Assembly (NCBI GenBank): GCA_017556745.1
Contig: JAFYMF010000004.1
Location: 22,435 to 86,434 of the forward strand
Direction of reading: 5' to 3'
From: Clostridia bacterium
Lineage (GTDB): Bacteria; Bacillota; Clostridia; Oscillospirales; CAG-272
Length of the DNA: 64,000 nucleotides
Made by a program: the position numbers and the translations under genes. Below the pieces are notes generated by a model, which saw nothing but the letters and a program-made list of their open reading frames with translations, was not told the origin of the DNA and did no database searches. Of this stretch, positions 1-8,776 are shown in pieces (position 1 is the stretch's first letter; each line of letters begins with the position of its first letter).

Positions 1-799
1 CGGAAAGGGGAATCTTAATGGCGCCTATGACTGTACCGATAATTGCCGCAAGAGAGAATGCCGCAATACCCATGTGGTCAATGTGGAACAGCTTTACGAT
101 CTTTTTCTCTTTTACATTCTCCTGCTTTATAACAAGCTTTGCTCTTTCCTCTTCCATATTTGCCCGTGTGAGCTTGGGGATAAGCTGGACGAAGAGAACA
201 ACACCGATAACTCCGAATATGTATGCAATACCGTGTCCAACAGAGACAAGTCCCTGAAGAGAGGGATCAACGGTAGCTTTTGCTGCACTGAATGCGGGGG
301 TAGAAGTGAGAGAACCGGAGAGAAGTCCGACGATCATTGCGGTAAAGCCCTCGGATGACTCGATTGTGGAACCGAATCCGATACCCTTGCCCATGTAGAT
401 ACATGCTACGGCAGAAAGACCGCCGGCAAGAATGATAACTATACCGAGAAGAACGTATGACTTGAAGTTTCTCTTGAAGTTACCGAAGAACTTGGGGCCT
501 GCAATAAAGCCGACCGAAGTAACGAAAAGGATAAGGCCGAGACTTTCTACAAGAGAAAGTGCATCGCCGAAATCATAGGGTTTATTTGAGAGACTGAAGA
601 TAAGCTCGCCGCTCTCGGGAGTGACCTTGAAGAGGATAGCACCGACAACGAGTGCAATTATGAAAACGCCGGCATCACCGAGAGAAATGCCCTTGATCTT
701 GATTCTTCCAAGAAGATAACCGAAGAGAAGAACCGCGAATACTACCATGAGAACGGTAGAAAGATTTTTTATGTTAATAACGCCGTTTAGTAATTCCAT
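1..799 (-). CDS. AAEx (AspT/SucE-type) permease, C-terminus cut by window edge
   Basis: This is the N-terminal ~266 residues of a hydrophobic transporter, and the 3' end lies outside the window. It starts at ATG 799 after AAAGGAG, 15 nt beyond the fumarate reductase flavoprotein gene, so it is the last visible gene of the operon. The protein has about eight hydrophobic segments. A segment reading GLILFVTSVGFIAGPKFF is typical of the aspartate-alanine exchanger family, and an SGSLTSTPAFSAA stretch follows. The usual cytoplasmic TrkA_C insert seems reduced to a short charged loop around residues 215-240. Known family members exchange aspartate for alanine (AspT) or export succinate (SucE of Corynebacterium). 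Its place behind fumarate reductase suggests succinate or C4-dicarboxylate export; that role is inference. Confidence 0.8.
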   Translation of the reverse strand, partial: MELLNGVINIKNLSTVLMVVFAVLLFGYLLGRIKIKGISLGDAGVFIIALVVGAILFKVTPESGELIFSLSNKPYDFGDALSLVESLGLILFVTSVGFIAGPKFFGNFKRNFKSYVLLGIVIILAGGLSAVACIYMGKGIGFGSTIESSEGFTAMIVGLLSGSLTSTPAFSAAKATVDPSLQGLVSVGHGIAYIFGVIGVVLFVQLIPKLTRANMEEERAKLVIKQENVKEKKIVKLFHIDHMGIAAFSLAAIIGTVIGAIKIPLS

Positions 800-814
800 T
801 ACTGTCTGTCTCCT

Positions 815-2419
815 TTATGCGTTGACCTTACGGGTATAGTCGGGGAGAAGCTTGGGGGAGACAGCATCGGTCTCGATACCTGCATCCATAATCTCTTTCT
901 CAAAAGCATCTACATGCTTTAAGGTAAGAGAACCGATCTCTGTGGTCTTGGCAGCCTTAGCTGCGTTAATACCTGCGTTACGGCCGAATACGATAATGTC
1001 AAGAAGAGAGTTACCCATAAGTCTGTTCTTGCCGTGGATACCGCCGACGGCCTCACCTGCAACGAAGAGATTCTCAACATTTGTGGTCATGCCGTTTACG
1101 TTGATATCAAGTCCGCCATTCTGATAGTGAAGGGTGGGATAAACAAGGATAGGTTCCTTACGGATATCTATACCGTACTTCTCAAACATACGCATCATTG
1201 CGGGAATACGCTTTTCGATGGTTCCTTCTCCGCCGATCTCTTCGATCATGGGAGTATCGAGCCATACTGCGGTACCGTTACCGGTCTCAATACCGTTGTC
1301 GCGGTCACTGCATTCACGGATGATGGAAGCCGCAGTAACGTCACGGGTCTCAAGGGGATGCATAAATACCTCGCCGTTACGGTTAACCAGCTTAGCGCCG
1401 AGAGAACGAACCTTCTCTGTTACAAGAGCACCGAAGATCTGCTCGGGATGAGCGGCTCCTGTGGGGTGATACTGAAGAGTCTCAGCATAGAGGAGCTTTG
1501 CACCTGCTCTGTAGCCGAGAACAAGTCCGTCTGCGGTAGCACCGTAGTGATTGGAGGTGGGGAATCCCTGATAGTGCATACGTCCTGCGCCGCCGGTAGC
1601 GATGATAACGGTCTTAGCCTTTGCAACAAGAAGTTCCTTTGTCTCCATATTCATAAGGACAGCACCTGCCGCCTTACCGGAATCGTCAAGAATAAGCTCA
1701 ATAGCTGAAGTAAAATCAATAACGGGGATCTTGCGGTTGAGAACCTCATCACGGAGAGTTCTCATTATCTCTGCACCGCTGTAGTCCTTAGCCGCGTGCA
1801 TACGCTTACGTGATGTACCGCCGCCGTGGGTGGTCACCATAGTTCCGTCTGCTTCCTTGTCAAACTCTACACCAAGGTCGGACAGCCAGCTGATAGCCTC
1901 AGGTGCATCACAAACAAGCTTTGCAAGAAGATCACGCTTAGCGGCAAAGTGTCCACCGCCGAATGCATCAACAAAGTGGATAGCGGGGGAGTCGTTGGGT
2001 TTATCTGCCGCCTGAATACCACCCTCAGCCATCATAGTGTTAGCATCACCCATACGAAGCTTGGTAACGATGATAACGTCAGCACCTGCCTCGTGAGCTT
2101 CGATAGCCGCAGATGTACCTGCTCCGCCGGCACCGATAACGAGAACGTCGGTCTCGTAGTCTGGAGAGGAAAGATCAATGTCAGAAGCACTGATACGGCT
2201 GTGAGCCTGAAGCATCTCTGCAAGCTCGTGGGGAACCTTGTCACCCTTGTTAGGGCCGATCTTAAGAACTGAGAATTCGCTTGCCTTGTAGTCGGGGTGG
2301 TATGCTGCAAGAAGGTCTTCCTTCTGCTTTGCGGTCATACGCTCTGGCTCCATGGCGATATTTTTTGTTCTCGCCGCACTGACGGCAGCGAGGGACTCCT
2401 GATATTTTTCAGAATACAT
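815..2419 (-). CDS. frdA: Soluble fumarate reductase-type flavoprotein subunit (FrdA/TfrA-like)
   Basis: This 534-residue flavoprotein belongs to the succinate dehydrogenase/fumarate reductase family. It has a ~90-residue N-terminal extension before the FAD-binding GAGGAG at 96-101. The catalytic set known from Shewanella and E. coli enzymes is present: His318 (HPTG), Glu335 and Arg338 (TEKVR), Arg359 (TRDV), His431 (LHY) and Arg466 (GKNRL). The position of the histidine that binds FAD covalently in membrane enzymes is Asn127, so FAD is probably non-covalent. No membrane-anchor gene is nearby. It lies 14 nt downstream of the FeS subunit gene and starts at ATG 2419 after AAGGAGGAAG. It would reduce fumarate to succinate in the cytoplasm using electrons from the Flx-Hdr proteins upstream. 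Confidence 0.88.
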   Translation of the reverse strand: MYSEKYQESLAAVSAARTKNIAMEPERMTAKQKEDLLAAYHPDYKASEFSVLKIGPNKGDKVPHELAEMLQAHSRISASDIDLSSPDYETDVLVIGAGGAGTSAAIEAHEAGADVIIVTKLRMGDANTMMAEGGIQAADKPNDSPAIHFVDAFGGGHFAAKRDLLAKLVCDAPEAISWLSDLGVEFDKEADGTMVTTHGGGTSRKRMHAAKDYSGAEIMRTLRDEVLNRKIPVIDFTSAIELILDDSGKAAGAVLMNMETKELLVAKAKTVIIATGGAGRMHYQGFPTSNHYGATADGLVLGYRAGAKLLYAETLQYHPTGAAHPEQIFGALVTEKVRSLGAKLVNRNGEVFMHPLETRDVTAASIIRECSDRDNGIETGNGTAVWLDTPMIEEIGGEGTIEKRIPAMMRMFEKYGIDIRKEPILVYPTLHYQNGGLDINVNGMTTNVENLFVAGEAVGGIHGKNRLMGNSLLDIIVFGRNAGINAAKAAKTTEIGSLTLKHVDAFEKEIMDAGIETDAVSPKLLPDYTRKVNA

Positions 2420-2433
2420 TTTGCACTTCCTCC

Positions 2434-3108
2434 TTATTTCTCGATCTCGCGGGTGTTGTAGAGCTCTTTAAGCTCCTCAACGGGCTTCTGCATAAGCGAT
2501 TCGATAAGGTCATTGAAGTCGCCGTTCTTTATCTCTTTTACTCGGTCCTCAAGATGTCCGCAACCGGGAGCAAGATATTTACCGTTAATACGGCGGGCAA
2601 GCATCGCAACCTGAGGATGAGAAATACCTGCAGGGCAGCGGGATGAACATACACCGCACATTACGCAGTCAAAGGACTCCTCAGCGCACTTTTCAAACTC
2701 GCCGCGCTGTGCGTATGCAATGTACTGCATAACGTTAAGCTCCTGGGTACAAGCCTTGGTACACGCGTTACATCCGACACAAGCGTATATCTCGGGATAA
2801 AGCTGCATCATAACGCTCTCGTTTACGCTGATCTTGTTAATATCGTAAACCTCTTTAACGAGAGGGAAAAAGGGAAGAGTAGCAATGTACATATTGTCTT
2901 CCACGGTAGTCTGGCACGCAAGACAAGCCTTCAGCTCACGGTCGCCCTTGATGCGGTAGATGGTAGCGCAAGCACCGCAGAAGCCGTTACGGCAACCGCA
3001 TCCGCGTACCAGCTGGTATCCCGCATATTCCATGGCAGTCATGATGGTGAGGTTTGCAGGTACCTCATATTTTTTTCCAAAGAGGAATATGTTAACCATT
3101 TTTTCCAT
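2434..3108 (-). CDS. frdB: Fumarate reductase-type iron-sulfur subunit (FrdB/TfrB-N-like)
   Basis: This 224-residue electron-transfer subunit has a plant-type [2Fe-2S] domain at the N-terminus (Cys37/39, Cys44, Cys47, then Cys62/Cys65). Two further cysteine sets follow, CVGCNACTKAC and CVMCGVCSSRCP, which would hold cubane or related clusters. It resembles the SdhB/FrdB family and the N-terminal half of archaeal thiol:fumarate reductase subunit B, but lacks the CCG domains that TfrB carries at its C-terminus. In this operon those domains are supplied by the separate HdrB. Start ATG 3108 follows GGAG. It should pass electrons to the flavoprotein encoded 14 nt downstream. Confidence 0.85.
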   Translation of the reverse strand: MEKMVNIFLFGKKYEVPANLTIMTAMEYAGYQLVRGCGCRNGFCGACATIYRIKGDRELKACLACQTTVEDNMYIATLPFFPLVKEVYDINKISVNESVMMQLYPEIYACVGCNACTKACTQELNVMQYIAYAQRGEFEKCAEESFDCVMCGVCSSRCPAGISHPQVAMLARRINGKYLAPGCGHLEDRVKEIKNGDFNDLIESLMQKPVEELKELYNTREIEK

Positions 3109-3120
3109 GTCAATATCTCC

Positions 3121-3954
3121 TTAATATTCATCCGGAAGCTCGTCGAGCTCATCGCAACGGAAGACGGGGCCGTCCTTACAGACGTACTTTGCACCTACGT
3201 TACAGCGGCCGCATTTGCCGACACCGCACTTCATACGAAGCTCAAGAGTGGTATAGATCTGTGTTTTGTCAAAGCCGAGGGATACAAGTCCGTCAAGAGT
3301 GAACTTGATCATTATGGGAGGACCGCAGAGAACGGCGGTCTTGTCGGTGTCAAAACCTAGCTCCTTTACATAATTTGGAACAAAGCCAACGTGTCCGTCC
3401 CAGCCCTCCTGCTCACGGTCAATAGTAAGGTGTACATCCACACCTGCATCAGTCATCCACTCGTCGATAATTTCCTTGTAGTCAAGAAGGTCATCCTTGC
3501 TTCTGGAACCGTATACGATATCGATCTTTCCATAGCGGTCACGGTAGTGACGGCAGTAGTTGATTACAGAACGGAGAGGAGCAAGTCCTACACCGCCTGC
3601 GATGAACAGCATATTCTTGCCGGCAAACTCATCGTCTACCGGGAACGGTTTACCGTAGGGACCGCGGATGGTGATCTGCTGTCCTACCTCAGCCTGGTGG
3701 AGCCAATCGGTCACGCAACCGCACTTTTTAATGGAGAACTCCATGTATTCTTCATTTGTAGGGGAGGAGGTGATTGAGAACATTGCCTCACCCACACCGG
3801 GAACAGAAAGCATTGCACACTGTCCGGGACGGTGGTCGAAGGCCTTCTTTCCGTCAGGTGTAACTACTCTGAAGGTTTTTATATCGGGGGTATCTATACG
3901 AACGTCGGTTATGACACCTATCTTAGGGATCAGGGTTTCTTCACGATTATTCAT
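3121..3954 (-). CDS. flxA: FlxA-like FAD/NAD(P)H-binding oxidoreductase subunit
   Basis: This 277-residue protein is of the ferredoxin-NADP reductase/PyrK/AsrB type. The FAD-binding motif is HRPGQCAML, the nucleotide-binding motif is FIAGGVGLAPLRS, CGPP follows near the C-terminus, and a final cysteine cluster (CGVGKCGRCNVG...C) is typical of a [2Fe-2S] centre. It is the predicted NADH entry point of the complex. Its start overlaps the flxB stop by 4 nt, and AGGTG precedes ATG 3954. Alternative homologs are anaerobic sulfite reductase B and hydrogenase gamma subunits, but the flxD-flxC-flxB-flxA order behind hdrA matches the Flx-Hdr complexes of sulfate reducers and other anaerobes. Confidence 0.83.
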   Translation of the reverse strand: MNNREETLIPKIGVITDVRIDTPDIKTFRVVTPDGKKAFDHRPGQCAMLSVPGVGEAMFSITSSPTNEEYMEFSIKKCGCVTDWLHQAEVGQQITIRGPYGKPFPVDDEFAGKNMLFIAGGVGLAPLRSVINYCRHYRDRYGKIDIVYGSRSKDDLLDYKEIIDEWMTDAGVDVHLTIDREQEGWDGHVGFVPNYVKELGFDTDKTAVLCGPPIMIKFTLDGLVSLGFDKTQIYTTLELRMKCGVGKCGRCNVGAKYVCKDGPVFRCDELDELPDEY

Positions 3955-4976
3955 TTTGATTCACCTCCCAGTTTCTTCATAACCTTTACGATGTTCATGG
4001 AAATTGGACATCTGGAAAGACAGCGTCCACATCCTACACAGCTAAAGAGACCGTCGTTGTTTTCTGGATAGTAAACAAGCTTGTGCATAAAGCGCTGACG
4101 GAAACGCTCCTTCTGTGAGATACGGTTGTTGCCGTGTGCCATCCTAGTGAACTCGGAATACATGCATGAATCCCAGCAACGGTAGCGGATAACACCGTTA
4201 CCGGTATTAAAGTCCTTTATATCATAACACTGGCAGGTGGGACATACAAAGGTACAAGTACCGCATCCGAGGCAAGCCTCAGAAAGCTCAGCCCACTCGG
4301 GTCTGTCAAAGAGCTCAGTTGTCTTGCCGCCACCAAAGCTGTTGGTGGTAAGAGAAGCAAGAGGAAGCTTCTTCATGATCGCTCTTATCTTCTCCTTCTG
4401 CTCATTTACCGCCTCGTCGGTACACTCCTCGGTGAGAGATTCGATAGCCTTAAGCAGGGCCTCACCCTTTTCGGTATTTGCCTGCCAGTACATTTCATTA
4501 TCTGTCTTAAAGCAGGATATATCACCTGCAGGGGTAGAGGGATCGATGCCGAATGCTTGACAGAAACAGGTCTCAGATGGTCTTGTGCAGGCAAGAGAAA
4601 TTATTACACCGTGCTCACGACGGGATGCGTAGTAGCTGTCACAGGGCTCGGTGAGGAATACTCTGTCAAGAATGTCAAAGCTCTTTACGTCGCAGGCGCG
4701 GACACCGAAAACGGCAAAATCCTCAGACTCGGGACGAATATCGATGATCTCGATGTTCTTTCCCTCTGTCTTGAATCTCATAAGATCCTCGCTCTGAGGG
4801 AAGAAGAAGTCCTTGGGGCTTCTTACTGTGTTCAGCGCATTGCTGAGAACAGAACCATCCTCCCATTTTGAGAAAACTGCACGTCCGTCTGAACCGTCAA
4901 CAGGAAGATAGAGAGCCATTGCTTCCGCGATCTTTGCAAAAACGGAATTAAGCGAATCAAGGGAACACTTACGCAT
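3951..4976 (-). CDS. flxB: FlxB-like 4Fe-4S electron-transfer protein
   Basis: This 341-residue protein is related to anaerobic sulfite reductase subunit A and FlxB. The N-terminal ~200 residues are the family-specific domain and contain an ACTRPSETCFC cysteine group around residue 135. Two ferredoxin-like cluster motifs lie in the C-terminal half: CLGCGTCTFVCPTC and CVGCGRCLSRCP. It overlaps flxC by 8 nt and flxA by 4 nt, so translation is coupled. It probably wires the FlxA flavin to FlxC/FlxD and HdrA. The assignment to FlxB rather than a generic AsrA homolog rests on gene order. Confidence 0.75.
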   Translation of the reverse strand: MRKCSLDSLNSVFAKIAEAMALYLPVDGSDGRAVFSKWEDGSVLSNALNTVRSPKDFFFPQSEDLMRFKTEGKNIEIIDIRPESEDFAVFGVRACDVKSFDILDRVFLTEPCDSYYASRREHGVIISLACTRPSETCFCQAFGIDPSTPAGDISCFKTDNEMYWQANTEKGEALLKAIESLTEECTDEAVNEQKEKIRAIMKKLPLASLTTNSFGGGKTTELFDRPEWAELSEACLGCGTCTFVCPTCQCYDIKDFNTGNGVIRYRCWDSCMYSEFTRMAHGNNRISQKERFRQRFMHKLVYYPENNDGLFSCVGCGRCLSRCPISMNIVKVMKKLGGESK

Positions 4977-5967
4977 TTATATCCCCCCTGTCAAAAACTT
5001 CTCCGGGCTCAAGGTCCTCAAGTGTGTAATCGGTAAGAGGAGACTTTGATCCAACGGTCTCTCCCGCCTGATACTCGCCGTAGCACTCGTTCATCTCCTT
5101 GATGAACTTACGGTTGAGCAGGTGGAGAGGAATATTCTGGGGACATACTCTTGAGCATTCGCCACAGTCGGTACAACGGCCGGCTACGTGGAATGCACGG
5201 ATAATGTGGAACATTTTTTCTTCAAAGCTGTTTGCGGGAGCCTTGTTCTCAACACCGGATTTGGGGTTATTGAACACGCATACCTCACAGGTACAAGCCG
5301 GACAAACGTCGCGGCAAGCGTTACAGCGGATACAGCGGGACAGCTCATTCTGCCAGAAAGCAAAACGCTCATCGGGAGTCATCGCCTCTATTTTTGCCAC
5401 CTCGTCAAAGCGAGCTGAATCAAGGATATCACCCTCATCTCCGAGAAGCTCGTCGTACGCTACGTGTTTCTTGCTCTTGCAGTTAACACAGCGCTCAGTG
5501 AGAACGTCCGCGGTATTGACCGATATGGGAGAATCCTCATATATGCTTGTTACAGAGAGCTTTTCTCCGCTGCAGTCGATGGATGATATACCGTCGCCAC
5601 AGATAGCCTTGACTTTGTCGATATCTGCCATTCCCTCACAGGGGATACCGATAGCATATACCTTTTCACGGTCAAATCTGTGCTCGGTAAGAAGCTGGTT
5701 AAAGCTGTATGTGTCGCAAGGCTTGAGGAAAACAAGGATCTTCCCCTCAAGGGTACGGCATTTAGAAACAAGATACTTAGAGAAGTTTGCGCCGCAGAAA
5801 TCATTCCAGACAAAGTTACCTGTAAGAGAAGACTCGTCTGAGAATACGGCAGGGGTGATATCATAGTCGAACTCACCCTGAGCCCAACCGAGAACGTGAT
5901 TTACAGTACCGTCTCGAAGGAGTGCGGATGCTCTCTCAATAAGTTGTTCTTTAGTTATTTTTTGCAT
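4969..5967 (-). CDS. flxC: FlxC-like 4Fe-4S electron-transfer protein
   Basis: This 332-residue iron-sulfur protein has motifs CVNCKSKKH near residue 160, CIRCNACRDVCPACTC near 215 and CTDCGECSRVCPQN near 270. The N-terminal region (LKPCDTYSF, IGIPCEGM) resembles the F420-hydrogenase beta-subunit-like proteins found beside Flx and Hdr genes. It starts at ATG 5967 after GGAGG, overlaps flxD by 13 nt and flxB by 8 nt. It is likely an intermediate electron carrier between NADH-oxidising FlxA and the MvhD-type FlxD. It is a paralog-like partner of flxB rather than a duplicate. Confidence 0.73.
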   Translation of the reverse strand: MQKITKEQLIERASALLRDGTVNHVLGWAQGEFDYDITPAVFSDESSLTGNFVWNDFCGANFSKYLVSKCRTLEGKILVFLKPCDTYSFNQLLTEHRFDREKVYAIGIPCEGMADIDKVKAICGDGISSIDCSGEKLSVTSIYEDSPISVNTADVLTERCVNCKSKKHVAYDELLGDEGDILDSARFDEVAKIEAMTPDERFAFWQNELSRCIRCNACRDVCPACTCEVCVFNNPKSGVENKAPANSFEEKMFHIIRAFHVAGRCTDCGECSRVCPQNIPLHLLNRKFIKEMNECYGEYQAGETVGSKSPLTDYTLEDLEPGEVFDRGDINA

Positions 5968-6389
5968 CTCAGATCCTCCAGTCTCTTGTTTTCACCAAGT
6001 GCGGCTACCTGTGTGACAAAGTCATTCATGGTTGCGGCAAACTTTGCACCTTCAGCGGCAGATACCCATTCAACACGGGTACGCTCTCTTTCAATACCGA
6101 GGAAATCCAGCATAGAGAAGAGCATTGCCATACGGCGGCGGGTAAAGTAGTTTCCTGAGGTGTAGTGACAGTCACCCGGGTGACATCCGCAAAGGATAAC
6201 TCCGTCAGCACCGCGCTGAAAAGCACGAAGAATAAACATAGGGTTTACACGGCAGGAGCAAGGAACACGGATGATCTTTACATCCGCCGGATAATTAAGA
6301 CGGTTGTTTCCTGCCAGGTCTGCTCCGGCATAGGAACACCAGTTACAGCAAAATGCTACGATTAAAGGCTTATATTCTTTTACTTGCAT
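5955..6389 (-). CDS. flxD: MvhD/FlxD-type hydrogenase iron-sulfur subunit
   Basis: This 144-residue protein of the MvhD family docks on HdrA and passes electrons to it. The family cysteines are visible: CCNWCSYAGAD at the N-terminus, then CSCRVNP and CGCHPGDCHY. I take ATG 6389, preceded by GGAGG, as the start; a longer in-frame start at 6488 would lie inside hdrA and has no such site. The gene overlaps the end of hdrA by 10 nt and the start of flxC by 13 nt. In methanogens MvhD joins hydrogenase to HdrA; in Flx-Hdr complexes it joins the NADH module. Confidence 0.87.
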   Translation of the reverse strand: MQVKEYKPLIVAFCCNWCSYAGADLAGNNRLNYPADVKIIRVPCSCRVNPMFILRAFQRGADGVILCGCHPGDCHYTSGNYFTRRRMAMLFSMLDFLGIERERTRVEWVSAAEGAKFAATMNDFVTQVAALGENKRLEDLRCKK

Positions 6390-8374
6390 ATTGCGTCTAC
6401 CTCCGCCATGATTTGTTCGTTCATAAAGCCGCGCAGGTCCATAGCTCCGGAGGGGCATGTAACGGTACAGCAGCCGCATCCCTGACAAACTGCAGGGTTA
6501 ACAGATGCAACACGACGAACCCGTGTGGTTCTGTCGGGCATACGGAATTCTTTATTTTCATAGGTAATAGCGCCGTAAGGACATACCTTCTCACATGAAG
6601 AACATCCGTTACACATAAGCTCGTCTGAACTTGCGACACAGGGGTTACCCTTAAGCTTGTCTTTTGCGAGAAGACCTATGACCTTGGATGCTGCCGCGCC
6701 TGCCTGAGATACAGTTTCGGGAATATCCTTGGGTCCCTGGCAGGTACCGGAAAGGAACACACCGGCTGTGGGGCTCTCTACGGGACGGAGCTTGGGATGT
6801 GCCTCGGTAAAGAAGTCATTGGTGTCCATACTTGCTGTAAGCATAGTTGCAAGAGAACGTGCGGACTTGTCAGGCTCAATAGCCGTCGCAAGGACAACAA
6901 GATCGGCATCGATATTAAGCTGCTTTCCGTCAAGAAGATCGGATGCACGAACCATCAGCTTCTTACCCTCGGGAGTGATCTTGCCTACCATACCCTTTAT
7001 GTAATGAACGTCATACTCTTCAACCGCGCGGCGGTAGAATTCGTCAAAGTTCTTACCGGGGGTACGAACATCTATATAGAAAACGTAAACCTCTGTGTCG
7101 GGATATTTGTCTCGGGTCAACATTGCATGCTTAGCGGTATACATACAGCAGATCTTGGAGCAGTACTCCTTGCCCTTCTCAGCACAGGAGTCACAACGGG
7201 AACCAACACACTGTACGAATACGATCTTGTGAGGATGCTCTCCGTCAGAGGGACGAAGGAGCTTACCCGCGGTAGGACCTGCGGCATTGGTAAGACGCTC
7301 AAACTCAAGAGAGGTAATAACGTCCTTTGACTGGTTGTACGCAAATTCATCGAACTTATCCATGCTTATGGGATCAAATCCGGTAGCAACTACTATCGCG
7401 CCGTATCTCTCGGTAATGAACTCGTCCTTCTGAGTATAGTCGATAGCATTTGCCTTACATACCTTGGAACAAACACCGCACTTGCCGGTTTTGAGCATGG
7501 TACAGTGTGCGGGGTCAATGGTAGCTACCTTAGGAACCGCCTGTGCGAAAGGAATATAGATAGCACTGCGGTTGTCCATGCCAAGGTTAAACTCATTGGG
7601 AACCTTCTTCTGAGGACACTTTGTAACACAGTCTCCGCAACCGGTACAGATATCCTCGTTTACAAAACGGGCATTCTTCTTGATAGTAACGTCAAAGTTA
7701 CCGATGAAGCCCTTAACATCTGTTACCTCACTGTATGAGAAGATACGTATATTCTCGTGCTGAGCCACGTCAACCATCTTGGGAGTTAGGATACATGCGG
7801 CACAGTCGAGAGTTGGGAATGTTTTATCAAGCTGAGCCATCTTGCCGCCGATGGTAGGCTTCTTTTCAACAATGTCAACGGGGAAGCCCGCGTCAGCAAT
7901 GTCAAGAGCGGTCTGAATACCCGCAATACCGCCGCCGATAACAAGGGCACGCTTGGTAACGGGAGACTCACCGGGGGTAAGAGGTGCATTGAGATTCACC
8001 TTGGCAACTGCGGCCTTACCGAGGATGATTGCTTTCTCGGTACCAATGGGCATATCCTTATGTACCCAGGAGCACTGCTCACGGATATTTGCTATCTCAA
8101 CCATATAGGGGTTGAGACCTGCAACCTGAGCGGTCTTACGGAAGGTAGCCTCATGCATACGGGGGGAACAGGAGCATATAACGAGTCCTGTGAGGTTATG
8201 CTCCTTGACAGAGCTGACGATAAGGTCCTGTCCTGCCTGAGAGCACATATACTGGTAGTCGGTGGAAAAGACTACACCGGGTTCTTTTTTGAGTGCTTCT
8301 GCAACAGCGACAACGTCAACAGTTCCGGCAATGTTACTTCCGCACCAACATACGAAAACACCAATTCTCTGCAT
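6380..8374 (-). CDS. hdrA: HdrA, electron-bifurcating FAD/iron-sulfur subunit
   Basis: This 664-residue protein matches the usual length of HdrA, the subunit whose FAD is the bifurcation site in heterodisulfide reductase complexes. The N-terminal domain has FVCWCGSN and CSCSPRMHE. A Rossmann motif GGGIAGIQTA follows near 150, then a central ferredoxin (CTGCGDCVTKCP). Two C-terminal ferredoxin motifs are CNGCSSCEKVCP and CQGCGCCTVTCP. It starts at ATG 8374 after AAGGAGGAAG, 15 nt from hdrC, and overlaps flxD by 10 nt. In the proposed complex it would split electron pairs from NADH between ferredoxin and the HdrBC/fumarate branch. Confidence 0.92.
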   Translation of the reverse strand: MQRIGVFVCWCGSNIAGTVDVVAVAEALKKEPGVVFSTDYQYMCSQAGQDLIVSSVKEHNLTGLVICSCSPRMHEATFRKTAQVAGLNPYMVEIANIREQCSWVHKDMPIGTEKAIILGKAAVAKVNLNAPLTPGESPVTKRALVIGGGIAGIQTALDIADAGFPVDIVEKKPTIGGKMAQLDKTFPTLDCAACILTPKMVDVAQHENIRIFSYSEVTDVKGFIGNFDVTIKKNARFVNEDICTGCGDCVTKCPQKKVPNEFNLGMDNRSAIYIPFAQAVPKVATIDPAHCTMLKTGKCGVCSKVCKANAIDYTQKDEFITERYGAIVVATGFDPISMDKFDEFAYNQSKDVITSLEFERLTNAAGPTAGKLLRPSDGEHPHKIVFVQCVGSRCDSCAEKGKEYCSKICCMYTAKHAMLTRDKYPDTEVYVFYIDVRTPGKNFDEFYRRAVEEYDVHYIKGMVGKITPEGKKLMVRASDLLDGKQLNIDADLVVLATAIEPDKSARSLATMLTASMDTNDFFTEAHPKLRPVESPTAGVFLSGTCQGPKDIPETVSQAGAAASKVIGLLAKDKLKGNPCVASSDELMCNGCSSCEKVCPYGAITYENKEFRMPDRTTRVRRVASVNPAVCQGCGCCTVTCPSGAMDLRGFMNEQIMAEVDAICK

Positions 8375-8389
8375 TATGTCTCTTCCTCC

Positions 8390-8776
8390 TTACTTTGTGT
8401 ATTTTCTGAACGCGCTGACGAGAGCCTGCTGAGGAATCTCATCGTCAAGCATTGCGGGAATATCGTTCGGTGTAAGACGGTTAGCACCCTGACGTCGGAT
8501 AGCGGTCAGACGAACTGCCTCGATCAGCTTGGCCGGTTCAACGCCGCGGGGGCATCTCTCCACACAGGCAAAGCAGGTAAGACATCTGTAAAGAGAGTCG
8601 GACTCGAGCAGAGGCTCGATATCACCGCTTTCAACCATGCTTACAAACTGGTGAGGATGATATTCCATTTCGTCGTAAGCGGGACAAGTGCCGGAGCACT
8701 TTCCGCAACGCATACATTTCTTTGGATTAACACCGCTCATGCGGATAATGTCTTCTCGGAGATACTTTTTATTCAT
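8390..8776 (-). CDS. hdrC: HdrC, heterodisulfide reductase iron-sulfur subunit
   Basis: This 128-residue protein has two ferredoxin-type [4Fe-4S] motifs, CMRCGKCSGTCP near 21-32 and CLTCFACVERCP near 65-76. This is the normal layout of HdrC, which links HdrA to HdrB. Its start overlaps the end of hdrB by 8 nt. The order hdrB-hdrC-hdrA-flxDCBA on one strand and the overlaps argue for one complex made in fixed stoichiometry. Confidence 0.88.
   Translation of the reverse strand: MNKKYLREDIIRMSGVNPKKCMRCGKCSGTCPAYDEMEYHPHQFVSMVESGDIEPLLESDSLYRCLTCFACVERCPRGVEPAKLIEAVRLTAIRRQGANRLTPNDIPAMLDDEIPQQALVSAFRKYTK

Noticed and set aside
6390..6488. Longer N-terminus for the MvhD-like protein
   Set aside because: The extra 33 residues lie within hdrA, have no family similarity, and the GGAGG site fits ATG 6389.
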